A stretch of DNA of 64,000 nt from Cupriavidus cauae (GTDB lineage Bacteria; Pseudomonadota; Gammaproteobacteria; Burkholderiales; Burkholderiaceae): positions 62,001 through 126,000 of the forward strand of contig NZ_VWRN01000015.1 in the NCBI RefSeq assembly GCF_008632125.1. Reading direction: 5' to 3'. Every line of letters starts with the position of its first letter. Within the stretch, counting starts at the first letter, position 1. The position numbers and the translations under genes are program-made. Below the pieces are notes generated by a model. It saw only the letters and a list, made by a program, of their open reading frames with translations, was not told where the DNA came from and ran no database searches. This document shows positions 17,789-26,741 of this stretch, piece after piece.

Positions 17789-18646
17789 ATGAACGTCTAC
17801 CTGTTGCAGGTCATCAACGGCATCGGCATCGGCATGCTGTATTTCCTGCTGGCCGTCGGACTGTCGATCGTCTTCGGCCTGCTGCGTTTCGTCAATTTCG
17901 CGCACGGCGCCTTCTATGCGCTGGGCGCCTATCTGTGCTTCCAGGCGCTGCAGCTGGGCATGAACTTCTGGGCCGCGCTGGTGCTGGCGCCGCTGGTGAT
18001 CGGCGCGCTCGCCTGGCTGGTCGAGCGCGTGATGCTGCGCCACGTCTACGCCCAGCCCCATGAGTTCCATATCCTGGTGACGGTCGGCCTCGCGCTCGCG
18101 GTGCAGGAGCTGATCATCGTCGGCTGGGGCCCGCTCGGTGTCGACGTGCCGCCGCCCGACGCGCTGCAGGGCGTGGTGATGTGGGGCGACTTCATCTATC
18201 CGAAGTACCGGCTGTTCGTGATCGCCTTCACCGCGCTGCTGGCGGTGGCGCTGTGGTGGCTGCTGGAGGGCACGCGGCTGGGCAGCGCGGTGCGCGCCGG
18301 CAGCGAATCGACCGAGATGGTGTCGCTGCTCGGCATCAACGTGTTCCGGCTGTTCAGCCTGATGTTCGCGCTGGGCGCGGCGACGGCGGCGATCGCGGGC
18401 GTGCTGGCCGCGCCGATCCGCGGCGCCGAACCGTTCATGGGCGTCGAGGCGCTGGGCGTGGCCTTCATCGTGGTGGTGGTCGGCGGCATGGGCAGCTTCA
18501 CCGGCGCGCTGATCGGCGGCCTGCTGGTCGGCGTGGTGCAAAGCCTGATGAGCACGCTGTGGCCCGAGGGCGCGCGGCTGATGATCTATGTCGCGATGGC
18601 GGCGGTGCTGCTGCTGCGCCCGCACGGCCTGCTGGGGAGGGGATGA
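17789..18646 (+). CDS. Branched-chain-type ABC permease, LivH
   Basis: A 285-aa inner-membrane permease with about eight hydrophobic helices. It carries the LivH hallmarks INGIGIGMLYFLLAVGLS at the N-terminus and the EAA-like loop near GVEALGVAFIVVVVGGMG. It pairs with the permease encoded by the overlapping gene downstream. The stop TGA 18644-18646 lies inside the ATGATG start region of that gene. Confidence 0.92.
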   Translation: MNVYLLQVINGIGIGMLYFLLAVGLSIVFGLLRFVNFAHGAFYALGAYLCFQALQLGMNFWAALVLAPLVIGALAWLVERVMLRHVYAQPHEFHILVTVGLALAVQELIIVGWGPLGVDVPPPDALQGVVMWGDFIYPKYRLFVIAFTALLAVALWWLLEGTRLGSAVRAGSESTEMVSLLGINVFRLFSLMFALGAATAAIAGVLAAPIRGAEPFMGVEALGVAFIVVVVGGMGSFTGALIGGLLVGVVQSLMSTLWPEGARLMIYVAMAAVLLLRPHGLLGRG

Positions 18647-19659
18647 TGGCGTATCGATTCTGGTGGCTCGCGCTGGCCGTCACGCTGCTGCTGCCGCTGA
18701 CGCTGCGCTCCGGCACGCTGGCGACCGAGGTGCTGATCTACGCGATGGCGGTGATGGCGTGCAATCTGCTGCTCGGCTATACCGGCCTGCTGTCGTTCGG
18801 CCAGGGCATCTTCTTCGGCCTGGGCAGCTATTCGCTCGGGCTGGCGCTGACCCGCATCGCGCTGCCGGTGCCGCTGTCGCTCGCGTTGGCGATCGGCATC
18901 GGTGCGGTCGCGGCGGCGCTGGTCGGCTGGTTCTCGATCCGGCAGCGCGGCACCTACTTCGTGATGCTGACGCTGGCGTTTTCGCAGATGTTCTATTTCC
19001 TGGCCTATTCGGTGCCGTCGCTGACCGGCGGCGACAACGGCCTGCTCGACATCCCGCGGCCCGCGCTGTCGATCGCCGGCCGCGAGCTGGTCTCGCTGGC
19101 CTCGCCGTGGCAGTTCTACGGCTTCGTCGCGGTGCTGTTCCTGCTGGTGTTCTTCCTGGTGCTGCGCGTCACCGATTCGGTGTTCGGCCGCACGCTGCTG
19201 GCGATCCGCGACAACGAGGAGCGCGCGCTGGCGGTCGGCTACAACATCAAGGCGTTCAAGCTGCTGGCCTTCGTGATCTCGGGCGCGGTGACCGGCCTGG
19301 CCGGCGGCCTGCACGCGATGCTGACCGGCATCGCGCCGCTGGCCAATATCGACTACCACGTCAGCGAGATGATCCTGATCATGACGGTGATCGGCGGCAC
19401 CGCCAACGTGTTCGCCTCGGTGCTGGGCGCGGCGTTCTACGTGCTGCTGGCCGACTGGCTGTCGACGCTGTGGCCGCGCTGGCTGATGCTGCTGGGCTTC
19501 CTGCTGATCGCGGTGAGCCTCTTCATGCAGCGCGGCCTGTGGGGCCTGGGCACGACGATATGGCTGCGGCTGCGCGGCATCCGCCGCGAGCCGGCCGCGA
19601 TCGGCCCCGACCCGGAGGCCGCCACGAAAATCGTCACCACGGGGGAGGAACGCGCATGA
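18643..19659 (+). CDS. Branched-chain-type ABC permease, LivM
   Basis: A 338-aa membrane permease, the partner of the LivH-like protein. The family signature NLLLGYTGLLSFGQGIFFG is at about 40-60, and IRDNEERALAVGYN precedes the cytoplasmic loop that touches the ATPase. ATG 18643 and ATG 18646 are both possible behind GGGGAGGGG. It ends in a 4-nt overlap with the ATPase gene, so the operon is tightly coupled. Confidence 0.92.
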   Translation: MMAYRFWWLALAVTLLLPLTLRSGTLATEVLIYAMAVMACNLLLGYTGLLSFGQGIFFGLGSYSLGLALTRIALPVPLSLALAIGIGAVAAALVGWFSIRQRGTYFVMLTLAFSQMFYFLAYSVPSLTGGDNGLLDIPRPALSIAGRELVSLASPWQFYGFVAVLFLLVFFLVLRVTDSVFGRTLLAIRDNEERALAVGYNIKAFKLLAFVISGAVTGLAGGLHAMLTGIAPLANIDYHVSEMILIMTVIGGTANVFASVLGAAFYVLLADWLSTLWPRWLMLLGFLLIAVSLFMQRGLWGLGTTIWLRLRGIRREPAAIGPDPEAATKIVTTGEERA

Positions 19660-20423
19660 CCGCCCCGATTCTCGAGGCCACCGGCGTGGTCAAGCAGTAC
19701 GGCAAGTTCATGGCGCTCGGCGGTGTGGACCTGCGCGTGATGCCGGGCACCGTGCATTCGGTGATCGGGCCGAACGGCGCCGGCAAGACCACGCTGTTCC
19801 ATATGCTGACCGGCACGCGCAGCGTCACCAGCGGGCGCATCGTCTTTGACGGACACGACGTCACCGGCGAGACCGACTACCAGCGCGTGCAGCGCGGCAT
19901 CGCACGCTCGTTCCAGGTCACCAGCCTATTCCCCAGCCTGCCGGTGCGCGAGAACCTGCGGCTCGCCGCGCTCGGCACGCAGCCGCGGCGCGCGATGAAC
20001 TGCTGGCGGCGGCCGGTCGGCGAGCTGGCGTGTACGGACACCGTGGAACGCGTGCTGGAGCGGCTGGAGCTGACCCGCGTCGCCGATGCCGTGGCCGGTG
20101 CGCTGTCGCACGGCCAGCAGCGGCGGCTCGAGGTCGGCATGGCGCTGGCCGCGCGGCCGCGCGCGATCTTCCTGGACGAGCCGACCTCGGGCATGGGCGT
20201 CGACGATCTCGGCGCGATGAAGCGGCTGATCCGCGGACTGGCCGAGGACCATACCGTCGTGCTGATCGAGCACAACATGGACATCGTGATGGACATCTCC
20301 GACACCATCACCGTGATGCAGCAGGGCAAGGTGCTGATGGAAGGCCCGCCCGACAGCGTGCGCGGCGATCCGCGCGTACGGGCCGCCTATCTCGGCAACA
20401 TGATCACCGGAGGCCAGCGATGA
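19656..20423 (+). CDS. Branched-chain-type ABC ATPase, LivG
   Basis: A 255-aa ATP-binding subunit. Walker A GPNGAGKT is near residue 36 and Walker B ends in FLDEPTSGMG. The signature motif is LSHGQQRRLE, a modified form with H in place of the usual second S/G. It has 4-nt overlaps on both sides. The LivG-type insert after Walker A (RSFQVTSLFPSLPVRENLRLA) is present. Confidence 0.92.
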   Translation: MTAPILEATGVVKQYGKFMALGGVDLRVMPGTVHSVIGPNGAGKTTLFHMLTGTRSVTSGRIVFDGHDVTGETDYQRVQRGIARSFQVTSLFPSLPVRENLRLAALGTQPRRAMNCWRRPVGELACTDTVERVLERLELTRVADAVAGALSHGQQRRLEVGMALAARPRAIFLDEPTSGMGVDDLGAMKRLIRGLAEDHTVVLIEHNMDIVMDISDTITVMQQGKVLMEGPPDSVRGDPRVRAAYLGNMITGGQR

Positions 20424-21127
20424 CGATGCTCGATGTGCAAGCCATCCATGCCTACTACGGCAAGAGCCACGTGCTGCAGGGCGTGTCGCTCGCGGTGGGC
20501 GAGGGCGAACTGGTCACGCTGCTGGGCCGCAACGGCGCCGGCAAGTCGACCACGCTGAAGGCGATCGCCGGCGTGGTGCCGCCGCGCGGCGGCCGTGTGC
20601 TGTTTCGCGGCAACGAGATCGGCGGAATGCCGCCGCATCGCATCGCCGCGCAGGGGCTGTGCTTCGTGCCGGAGCATCGCGGCGTCTTCAAGCTGCTGAC
20701 CGTCGAGGAGAACCTGAAGCTGGGCGCCCGGCGCGATTCGCCGTGGCAGCTCGACGACGTCTACAAGATCTTCCCGCGGCTGCGCGAGCGGCGCCGCAAT
20801 GGCGGCGCGCAGCTGTCCGGCGGCGAGCAGCAGATGCTGGCGATCGCGCGGGCGCTGATGAACCATCCGCGCCTGCTGATGCTGGACGAGCCGGTGGAAG
20901 GGCTGGCGCCGGTGATCGTCGAGGAGATCGTCGCGCAGCTGAAGATGATCAAGGCGGCCGGCGTGCCGATCCTGCTGGTCGAGCAGAACCTCGAAGTCTG
21001 CACGCAGCTGGCCGACCGGCACGTGATCATCGAGCAGGGCGCCGTGGTCTATACGGGCACCAATGCGCAATTCATCGCCGACGAGGCGGTCAAGGACCGC
21101 TATCTCGGCGTCGGCCTGGCGGCTTGA
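20420..21127 (+). CDS. Branched-chain-type ABC ATPase, LivF
   Basis: A 235-aa ATP-binding subunit. Walker A is GRNGAGKST, the signature LSGGEQQMLAIARAL and Walker B LLMLDEPVEGLAP. It forms a heterodimer with the LivG-like subunit. An AGGCCAGCG site and a 4-nt overlap link it to the gene before. It completes a standard receptor-permease-permease-ATPase-ATPase set; the next gene starts only 33 bp later. Confidence 0.92.
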   Translation: MTMLDVQAIHAYYGKSHVLQGVSLAVGEGELVTLLGRNGAGKSTTLKAIAGVVPPRGGRVLFRGNEIGGMPPHRIAAQGLCFVPEHRGVFKLLTVEENLKLGARRDSPWQLDDVYKIFPRLRERRRNGGAQLSGGEQQMLAIARALMNHPRLLMLDEPVEGLAPVIVEEIVAQLKMIKAAGVPILLVEQNLEVCTQLADRHVIIEQGAVVYTGTNAQFIADEAVKDRYLGVGLAA

Positions 21128-21160
21128 ATCGAACGATGTAGCGGACGCGAATTGACGGAC

Positions 21161-22537
21161 ATGGCAGAAGACACCACCACCAACACAAAGGCCGGCAACC
21201 GGCAGGCCGGCAGCACGCAGATTGGCAACCCGCAGGTCGGCGTCCCCCAGGCAGGCACCGCGCCCGCCGGCAACGTGCAAGGAGGCGCACCTCACGCCGG
21301 CACCGCGTCGCTGCGCATCGACGGCGCCCGGCTGTGGGACGCGCTGATGCGGCTGGCGAAGATCGGCGCGACGCCCAAGGGCGGCGTCTGCCGGCTGGCA
21401 CTGACCGATCTCGACCGGCAGGGCCGCGACTTCTTCGTCGCCGAGGCCAAGGCGATCGGCTGCACGGTGCGCGTCGATGCGATCGGCAATATCTTTGCCC
21501 GCCGGGCCGGCCGCGACGGCACGCTGCCGCCGGTGATGACGGGCAGCCATATCGACACGCAACCGACGGGCGGAAAGTTCGACGGCAACTATGGCGTGCT
21601 GGCCGGCCTCGAAGTGTTGCGCACGCTGGCCGACGCCGGCATCGTCACCGATGCGCCGCTCGAGGTCGCGGTGTGGACCAACGAGGAAGGCTCGCGATTC
21701 GTGCCGGTGATGATGGGCTCCGGCGCCTTCATCGGCGAATTCGCGCTGGACCATGTGCTGGCGCAGACGGACCGCGATGGCGTCCGCGTCGGCGACGCGC
21801 TGAAGGAAATCGGCTATGCCGGCGCCGAGCCCGTGGGTGGCCGCGCCGTCGGGGCCTATTTCGAGGCCCATATCGAGCAGGGGCCGCTGCTGGAGGCGAA
21901 CGACACCGTGATCGGCGTGGTCACCGGCGCGCTGGGCCAACGCTGGTACGACGTGGTGTTGACCGGCATGGAGGCGCACGCCGGACCGACGCCGATGGCG
22001 CTGCGACGCGACGCGCTGCTGGCCGCGTCCGAACTGGTCGGCATCGTCAATCGCATCGCGCTGGATCACCCGCCGCACGGGCGCGGCACGGTCGGCTGCC
22101 TGTCGGTCCATCCGGACTCGCGCAACGTGATTCCCGGCCGCGTGACGATGACGGTGGACCTGCGCGCGGCGGACGACACCGTGCTGTCCGCGATGGACGC
22201 GGCCCTGCATCGGGCCTGCACCGCGCTGTCCGAACGCTCGGGCATCGATATCGACGTCAGGCAGGTGGTCTACTTCCCGCCGCAGCCGTTCGAGCCGAGG
22301 CTGGTGCAGGCCGTGCGCGACGGCGCCGCGCAGCAGGGACTGTCGGCGATGGACGTGGTCAGCGGCGCCGGCCACGATGCCGTCTATCTGGCCCGCGTCG
22401 CGCCGACCGCGATGATCTTCGTGCCCTGCAAGGACGGCATCAGCCATAACGAGATCGAGGACGCGCGCCCCGAGCATCTCGAGGCGGGCGCCAACGTGCT
22501 GCTGCACGCGATGCTCGACGCCGCGCGCCGGCGCTGA
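21161..22537 (+). CDS. Zn-dependent amidohydrolase/carbamoylase, M20 family
   Basis: A 458-aa hydrolase of the allantoate amidohydrolase/N-carbamoyl amino acid hydrolase group. Metal-site motifs are GSHIDTQPTGGKFDGNYG, NEEGSRF and AHIEQGP; the dimerisation and substrate region GPTPMALRRDA and the late GAGHDA and GISHNE motifs are present. The first 45 or so residues are an unusual low-complexity run of Gly/Gln/Ala/Asn with a repeated xQAGxxQxGN pattern. ATG 21161 is preferred; TTG 21152 is possible. It probably removes a carbamoyl or acyl group from the substrate brought in by the adjacent transporter. Confidence 0.88.
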   Translation: MAEDTTTNTKAGNRQAGSTQIGNPQVGVPQAGTAPAGNVQGGAPHAGTASLRIDGARLWDALMRLAKIGATPKGGVCRLALTDLDRQGRDFFVAEAKAIGCTVRVDAIGNIFARRAGRDGTLPPVMTGSHIDTQPTGGKFDGNYGVLAGLEVLRTLADAGIVTDAPLEVAVWTNEEGSRFVPVMMGSGAFIGEFALDHVLAQTDRDGVRVGDALKEIGYAGAEPVGGRAVGAYFEAHIEQGPLLEANDTVIGVVTGALGQRWYDVVLTGMEAHAGPTPMALRRDALLAASELVGIVNRIALDHPPHGRGTVGCLSVHPDSRNVIPGRVTMTVDLRAADDTVLSAMDAALHRACTALSERSGIDIDVRQVVYFPPQPFEPRLVQAVRDGAAQQGLSAMDVVSGAGHDAVYLARVAPTAMIFVPCKDGISHNEIEDARPEHLEAGANVLLHAMLDAARRR

Positions 22538-22634
22538 TGCCGCCGACCTTGCCGCCGACGCTGAAACGCTGACGGCGCTGACCGCGTCGCCTGACACGGC
22601 CTCCGACCCACACCGCACCGACCGGATCCACGCG

Positions 22635-24113
22635 ATGAAAATCCTGATCGCCCGCCTCAATCACGAGACCAATACCTTCTCGCCAGTGCCCACGCCGCTG
22701 GGGTCGTTCGATCCGCGCTATGGCGAGGACGGCTACCGCGCCGCGCGCGGCACGCGCACCGCGGCCGGCGCCTTCATCGACCTGGCCGAAGCGGCCGGCG
22801 CCGAGATCGTGGTGCCGGTGATCGCCGGCGCCAATCCCAGCGGGCGCGTCGCAGCGCAGGCCTATACCGCGCTGTGCGACGCGATCGTCGCGGCCGCGCC
22901 GGGCTGCGATGCGGTGATGCTGGACCTGCACGGCGCGATGGTGGCCGAGAACAGCGACGACGGCGAGGGCGACCTGCTCGAACGCCTGCGCGCGGTGCTG
23001 CCCGACGCGCCGATCGCGGTCGCGCTGGACCTGCACGGCAACATCACGCAGAAGCTGATCGACCATGTCGACGTGGCGGTCAGCTTCAAGACCTATCCGC
23101 ACGTCGACATGTACGAGACCGGCGAGCACGCGGGCCGGCTGCTGCTGGACCATATCGCGGGCCGCACGAAGCCGGTGGTGGCCTGGCGCCGCCTGCCGCT
23201 GCTGACGCATACGCTGTGCAGCCGTACCGATCAGGGTGCGATGCAGCGCGCGGTGGCGGCCGCCAGGGAAGCGGAAGCGCAAGGCATGTTGGGAGTCTCC
23301 GTGCTGGCCGGCTTTGGCCTCGCCGATATCGCGGCCCCTTGCCTCAGCGTGATCGTGGTCGGTGACGGCGATGCGGCCGCCGCCGATGCGGTGGCGCAGC
23401 GCATTGCCCAGCAGATCTGGGACGACCGCGCCGGCTTCGTCTATCGCAGCGAGCCGCTGGCGCAGTCGATCGCGCACGCAGCCAAACTTGCCGACGCGCC
23501 GGGGGAAGGCCCGGTGCTGCTGCTCGACCACGGCGACAACTGCATGTCAGGCGGCACCTGCGACAACATGGCCGTGCTGCACGAAGCGCTGGCGCAGGGC
23601 TTGAGCGGCATCGCGGTCGGGCCGGTGTGCGACCCGGAGGCGGTGGCGGCGCTGGTCGCGGCCGGGGTCGGCGCCACGGTGACGCTGCCGGTCGGCGACA
23701 AGGTGGCCCTGACCCAGCTGGGCGTCTATCCGCAATCGAAGCCGCTGACCGGCAAGGTCGCCGCACTCGGCGATGGCGAATACGTGATCAGCGGACCCAC
23801 CTATACCGGCCAGCGCATCCGCATGGGGCGCAGCGCGCTGCTCGATATCGGCGCGGCGCGGATCGTGATCGTCGAGACGCCGCAGGAGCATTGGGACCTG
23901 GGCATCTTCACGCATATCGGCGTGGACCCGCATCGCGCGCGTTTCCTGCTGCTGAAATCGCGGATGTACTGCCGGCCGGTGTTCGTGCCGATCGCGCGTG
24001 CGGTGGTGGAGTGCGACGGCGAGGGCGTGACCAGCTCGCGCTACGAGCGCTTCCCGTTCCAGCGCGTGGCGCGGCCGGTCTATCCGCTCGACCCGGACAC
24101 GCGCTGGCCGTAA
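22635..24113 (+). CDS. M81 family metallopeptidase (MlrC-like)
   Basis: A 492-aa protein matching the MlrC family, named after the microcystin-degradation enzyme. The N-terminal motif RLNHETNTFSP and the metal-site stretches AVMLDLHGAMV, ALDLHGNI, KTYPHVDMYETGE and LLDHGDNCMSGG are present. Most family members are not linked to microcystin. They lie beside transporters and amidohydrolases, as here, and probably hydrolyse an unusual amide or peptide bond. It is the last gene of the liv-type operon, before the hairpin at 24135. Confidence 0.88.
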   Translation: MKILIARLNHETNTFSPVPTPLGSFDPRYGEDGYRAARGTRTAAGAFIDLAEAAGAEIVVPVIAGANPSGRVAAQAYTALCDAIVAAAPGCDAVMLDLHGAMVAENSDDGEGDLLERLRAVLPDAPIAVALDLHGNITQKLIDHVDVAVSFKTYPHVDMYETGEHAGRLLLDHIAGRTKPVVAWRRLPLLTHTLCSRTDQGAMQRAVAAAREAEAQGMLGVSVLAGFGLADIAAPCLSVIVVGDGDAAAADAVAQRIAQQIWDDRAGFVYRSEPLAQSIAHAAKLADAPGEGPVLLLDHGDNCMSGGTCDNMAVLHEALAQGLSGIAVGPVCDPEAVAALVAAGVGATVTLPVGDKVALTQLGVYPQSKPLTGKVAALGDGEYVISGPTYTGQRIRMGRSALLDIGAARIVIVETPQEHWDLGIFTHIGVDPHRARFLLLKSRMYCRPVFVPIARAVVECDGEGVTSSRYERFPFQRVARPVYPLDPDTRWP

Positions 24114-24134
24114 ATCGCTCGCGGTAAAGGAGAA

Positions 24135-24154
24135 CGGGCCGATTCATCGGCCCG
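24135..24154. terminator. Hairpin terminator between convergent genes
   Basis: CGGGCCGA-TTCA-TCGGCCCG, a perfect 8-bp stem 21 bp after the MlrC-like stop and 28 bp after the convergent DUF3597 stop. There is no T-run on either side, so it may work weakly or in both directions. Confidence 0.55.
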
Positions 24155-24182
24155 CATGTCGCTCAATCTGCCGCGGCAAGCT

Positions 24183-24722
24183 TCAATCGCGCAATTCCGG
24201 CGGCAGCTTGCCGCCGTTGGCCGCGAGCTCCTTCATCACGCGCTTGTGCAGCCATACGTTCATGGCGGCCGAGTCGTTCATGTCGCCGCGGTATTGCAGT
24301 TCGCGCGCCAGCTCCTTGCGGTGCTCCAGGCTGCTGTCGATGCCCAGCGCCTTCATGGTGTCGACGATGGACGTGCGCCAGTTCAGCTTCTGGCCGCTCT
24401 GCTGCGCCAGGTCGTCGAGGATCTTCTCGACATCGACCTCCGACAGCGGCGCGCTGGCGGCGCCGGTCGCCGTTCCGGCCGCAGTGCTACCCGCCGCAGC
24501 GCCGCCCGCCGTGGTGTTGCCGCCGCCGGTGCCCGCCGTCACCGGTGCCGTGGCCGGCGGCGCGGCGCCCTGCGTCTGACCGGCAGCGCCGGTCTGCGGC
24601 TGGCCCGCGGTGCCGGTCTGCGGCTGCTGGGCCTGTGTGGATGCCTGCGGGGACGCCTGCGTGGAAGGCTCCGGCCGCGCCTTGCCGCGCAGCCTGTTCA
24701 GGATTTCGCCAAAGATGCTCAT
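24183..24722 (-). CDS. DUF3597 domain-containing protein
   Basis: A 179-aa protein of unknown function. The N-terminal SIFGEILNRLRG is followed by a long Gln/Thr/Gly/Ala-rich linker (about 15-90). The conserved DUF3597 region is about 95-179 (VEKILDDLAQQSGQKLNW, GDMNDSAAMNVWLHK). GGAGGATC precedes ATG 24722. The fold and the NxWLHK end resemble a small bacterial stress-type domain, but no activity is known. It is probably a single-gene unit; the 250-bp region upstream holds the terminator of the chemoreceptor gene. Confidence 0.88.
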   Translation of the reverse strand: MSIFGEILNRLRGKARPEPSTQASPQASTQAQQPQTGTAGQPQTGAAGQTQGAAPPATAPVTAGTGGGNTTAGGAAAGSTAAGTATGAASAPLSEVDVEKILDDLAQQSGQKLNWRTSIVDTMKALGIDSSLEHRKELARELQYRGDMNDSAAMNVWLHKRVMKELAANGGKLPPELRD

Positions 24723-24935
24723 TGCAGATCCTCCGGTTGCGATGTGCTGCCAAGTACTGGGATGTGCTGGGCTGTGCAGGGGGGCAGCCCGGACGCCGGG
24801 CTGCGCCACGCCACCACGCAGGATCCGCGCCACGGCGCGGCGGCCGGTGCTGCCGTGAGGCGGTCTCGGCAAGGCGGGTACTTTTGACAAGGATTGCCGC
24901 TTTTTGGGGGGGGCAAAGCCGCGCGCCAAAGCAAA

Positions 24936-24956
24936 ACGGGCCGCATCGCGGCCCGT
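24936..24956 (-). terminator. Intrinsic terminator of the chemoreceptor gene
   Basis: Read on the minus strand, a 9-bp GC-rich stem (ACGGGCCGC with its complement, 3-nt loop) is followed by TTTTGCTTT. It starts 23 nt after the chemoreceptor stop. This is a good Rho-independent terminator. Confidence 0.8.
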
Positions 24957-24978
24957 TCCGTGTTTGTCACTGCACCGA

Positions 24979-26538
24979 TCAGGCGAGTGTCATCTGCGCC
25001 GTACCGAGTCGGAACGTCGACACGGCCTGCTTCAGGCGTTGCGCCTGCTCTTCCAGCGAGCCGGCCGCGGCGGCGGCCTGCTCGACCAGCGCGGCGTTCT
25101 GCTGCGTCACGGTGTCCATCTGCGTGACGGCCTGGTTCACCTGCTCGATGCCGGCGCTCTGCTCGGCGGACGCGGCGCTGATCTCGCCCATGATGTCGGT
25201 CACGCGCTTGACCGCGCCGACGATCTCTTCCATGGTCTGACCGGCTTCCGACACCAGCTGCGAGCCCTTTTCGACGCGCTGGGCCGAATCGTCGATCAGC
25301 GACTTGATCTCCTTGGCGGCGGTGGCGCTGCGCTGCGCGAGGCTGCGCACCTCGCCGGCGACCACCGCGAAGCCGCGGCCCTGTTCGCCGGCGCGCGCGG
25401 CTTCCACCGCGGCGTTCAGCGCCAGGATATTGGTCTGGAAGGCGATGCTCTCGATCACCGCGATGATGTCGGTGACCTTCTTCGACGCACCGTGGATCTC
25501 GTCCATGGTGTCGACCACCTGGCCGACCACGGTGCCGCCCTTGACGGCGATGTCCGAGGCATCGACCGCAAGGCGACTGGCCTGCTTGGCGTTGTCCGCG
25601 TTCTGGCGCACGATGCTGGTCAGCTCTTCCATGCTCGAGGCGGTCTGCTGCAGCGACGCGGCCTGTTCCTCGGTGCGCTGCGACAGGTCGGTATTGCCCG
25701 CGGCGATCTGGCCGGTGCCGGTGGCGATGGCCTCGGTGCCCAGGCGCACCTCGTTGACGATGCGCAGCAGGTTGCCGTTCATCTCGGCGAGAGCCTGCAG
25801 CAGCTGGCCGGTCTCGTCCTTGCTGTCGACGTCGATGCGCGCGCTGAGGTCGCCGGCGGCGACCGTGCGCGCGATATGGACCGCGCGATGCAGCGGACGC
25901 GTGATGCCGCGCGTCAGCCAGACCGCGAAGGCGATGCCGATGGCGAGCACCAGCACGCCCAGGCCGATCAGGCGGTTGCGCGCGGTCTGGTAGACGGCGT
26001 TGATATCGCGCGCGGTGGCGTCGATGCTGGCGCGCTGGATGTCGAGCAGCTTCTGGATCTCGGCAAGATAGGCGTCGCCGGCCGGCACGAATTCCTTCTC
26101 CAGCACGGTGTTCGCTTCGTCGGTCAGCCCTTCCTGCTTGAGCTTGGTGATCTTGTCGCGCGAGGCGTTGTAGGGCTCGCGCACGCGCAGGATGGTCTGG
26201 AACGCCTGCTTCTCGGCGTCGGTGCTCAGCAGCGGCTCGATCTTGTCGCGCAGATCGGCGATCGCCTTGACCGAGCCCTTGGTCTCGTTCGCGAAGAACG
26301 CGCCGAGCGTCGGGTCCGAGCTCTTGGCCACCGCGGTGGTCCGGCGCACGCTGGTATGCATGTAGCGGTACCAGTCGCTGACCAGCCGTTCCTTGGCCAG
26401 CGGCTGCTGCATCATGTCATGCGTGCGCTCCGCGACCTGCTGCAACCGAAGGATGCCAAGTCCGGTCATCAGCGTGGACAGCAGCAATACCACGCCAAAG
26501 CCGATGCCAAGGCGCGCACCTATTCCCAAGTTTTTCAT
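24979..26538 (-). CDS. Methyl-accepting chemotaxis protein (Tar-like)
   Basis: A 519-aa chemoreceptor. Transmembrane helix 1 covers about 10-30. A periplasmic four-helix domain spans about 35-190, with helix 2 about 190-212 and HAMP at 213-265. A cytoplasmic signalling coiled coil has the tip hairpin [30 protein letters not shown]. There is no CheR-binding pentapeptide at the end (it ends AQMTLA). It has a sigma28-like promoter at 26675-26701 and its own terminator, so it is a monocistronic motility gene. The ligand domain resembles the four-helix type that senses small acids or amino acids. Confidence 0.93.
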   Translation of the reverse strand: MKNLGIGARLGIGFGVVLLLSTLMTGLGILRLQQVAERTHDMMQQPLAKERLVSDWYRYMHTSVRRTTAVAKSSDPTLGAFFANETKGSVKAIADLRDKIEPLLSTDAEKQAFQTILRVREPYNASRDKITKLKQEGLTDEANTVLEKEFVPAGDAYLAEIQKLLDIQRASIDATARDINAVYQTARNRLIGLGVLVLAIGIAFAVWLTRGITRPLHRAVHIARTVAAGDLSARIDVDSKDETGQLLQALAEMNGNLLRIVNEVRLGTEAIATGTGQIAAGNTDLSQRTEEQAASLQQTASSMEELTSIVRQNADNAKQASRLAVDASDIAVKGGTVVGQVVDTMDEIHGASKKVTDIIAVIESIAFQTNILALNAAVEAARAGEQGRGFAVVAGEVRSLAQRSATAAKEIKSLIDDSAQRVEKGSQLVSEAGQTMEEIVGAVKRVTDIMGEISAASAEQSAGIEQVNQAVTQMDTVTQQNAALVEQAAAAAGSLEEQAQRLKQAVSTFRLGTAQMTLA

Positions 26539-26674
26539 TTCTTCTACCTGATGGACATTGAATCGCGGCGAACAACGCCACGCCCGCGGAAGTCCCGCGT
26601 GCGTGGTCCGCATTCGCTCTTCGCTCTTGTGTTGCCGCCCGTTCGCTGACGATTGCTTCGGGGGTCGATGTCAA

Positions 26675-26701
26675 ACAACGGCAGTTGGTAGAAAAACTTG
26701 A
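26675..26701 (-). promoter_or_regulatory. Sigma28 (FliA)-like promoter of the chemoreceptor gene
   Basis: On the minus strand TCAAGTTT (26701-26694), 11 nt, GCCGTTGT (26682-26675). The flagellar sigma28 consensus is TAAAGTTT-N11-GCCGATAA; 7/8 and 5/8 positions match with the exact spacing. The resulting leader is about 130 nt. Confidence 0.6.
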
Positions 26702-26741
26702 GGAGAGGGCGTCTCGGCAACGGAGAAACCGCGCAGGGTGT

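Noticed and set aside
24906-24913. Run of eight G as a phase-variation switch
   Set aside because: It lies between genes, outside a promoter spacer I can recognise, and beyond the chemoreceptor terminator. No gene frame depends on it.
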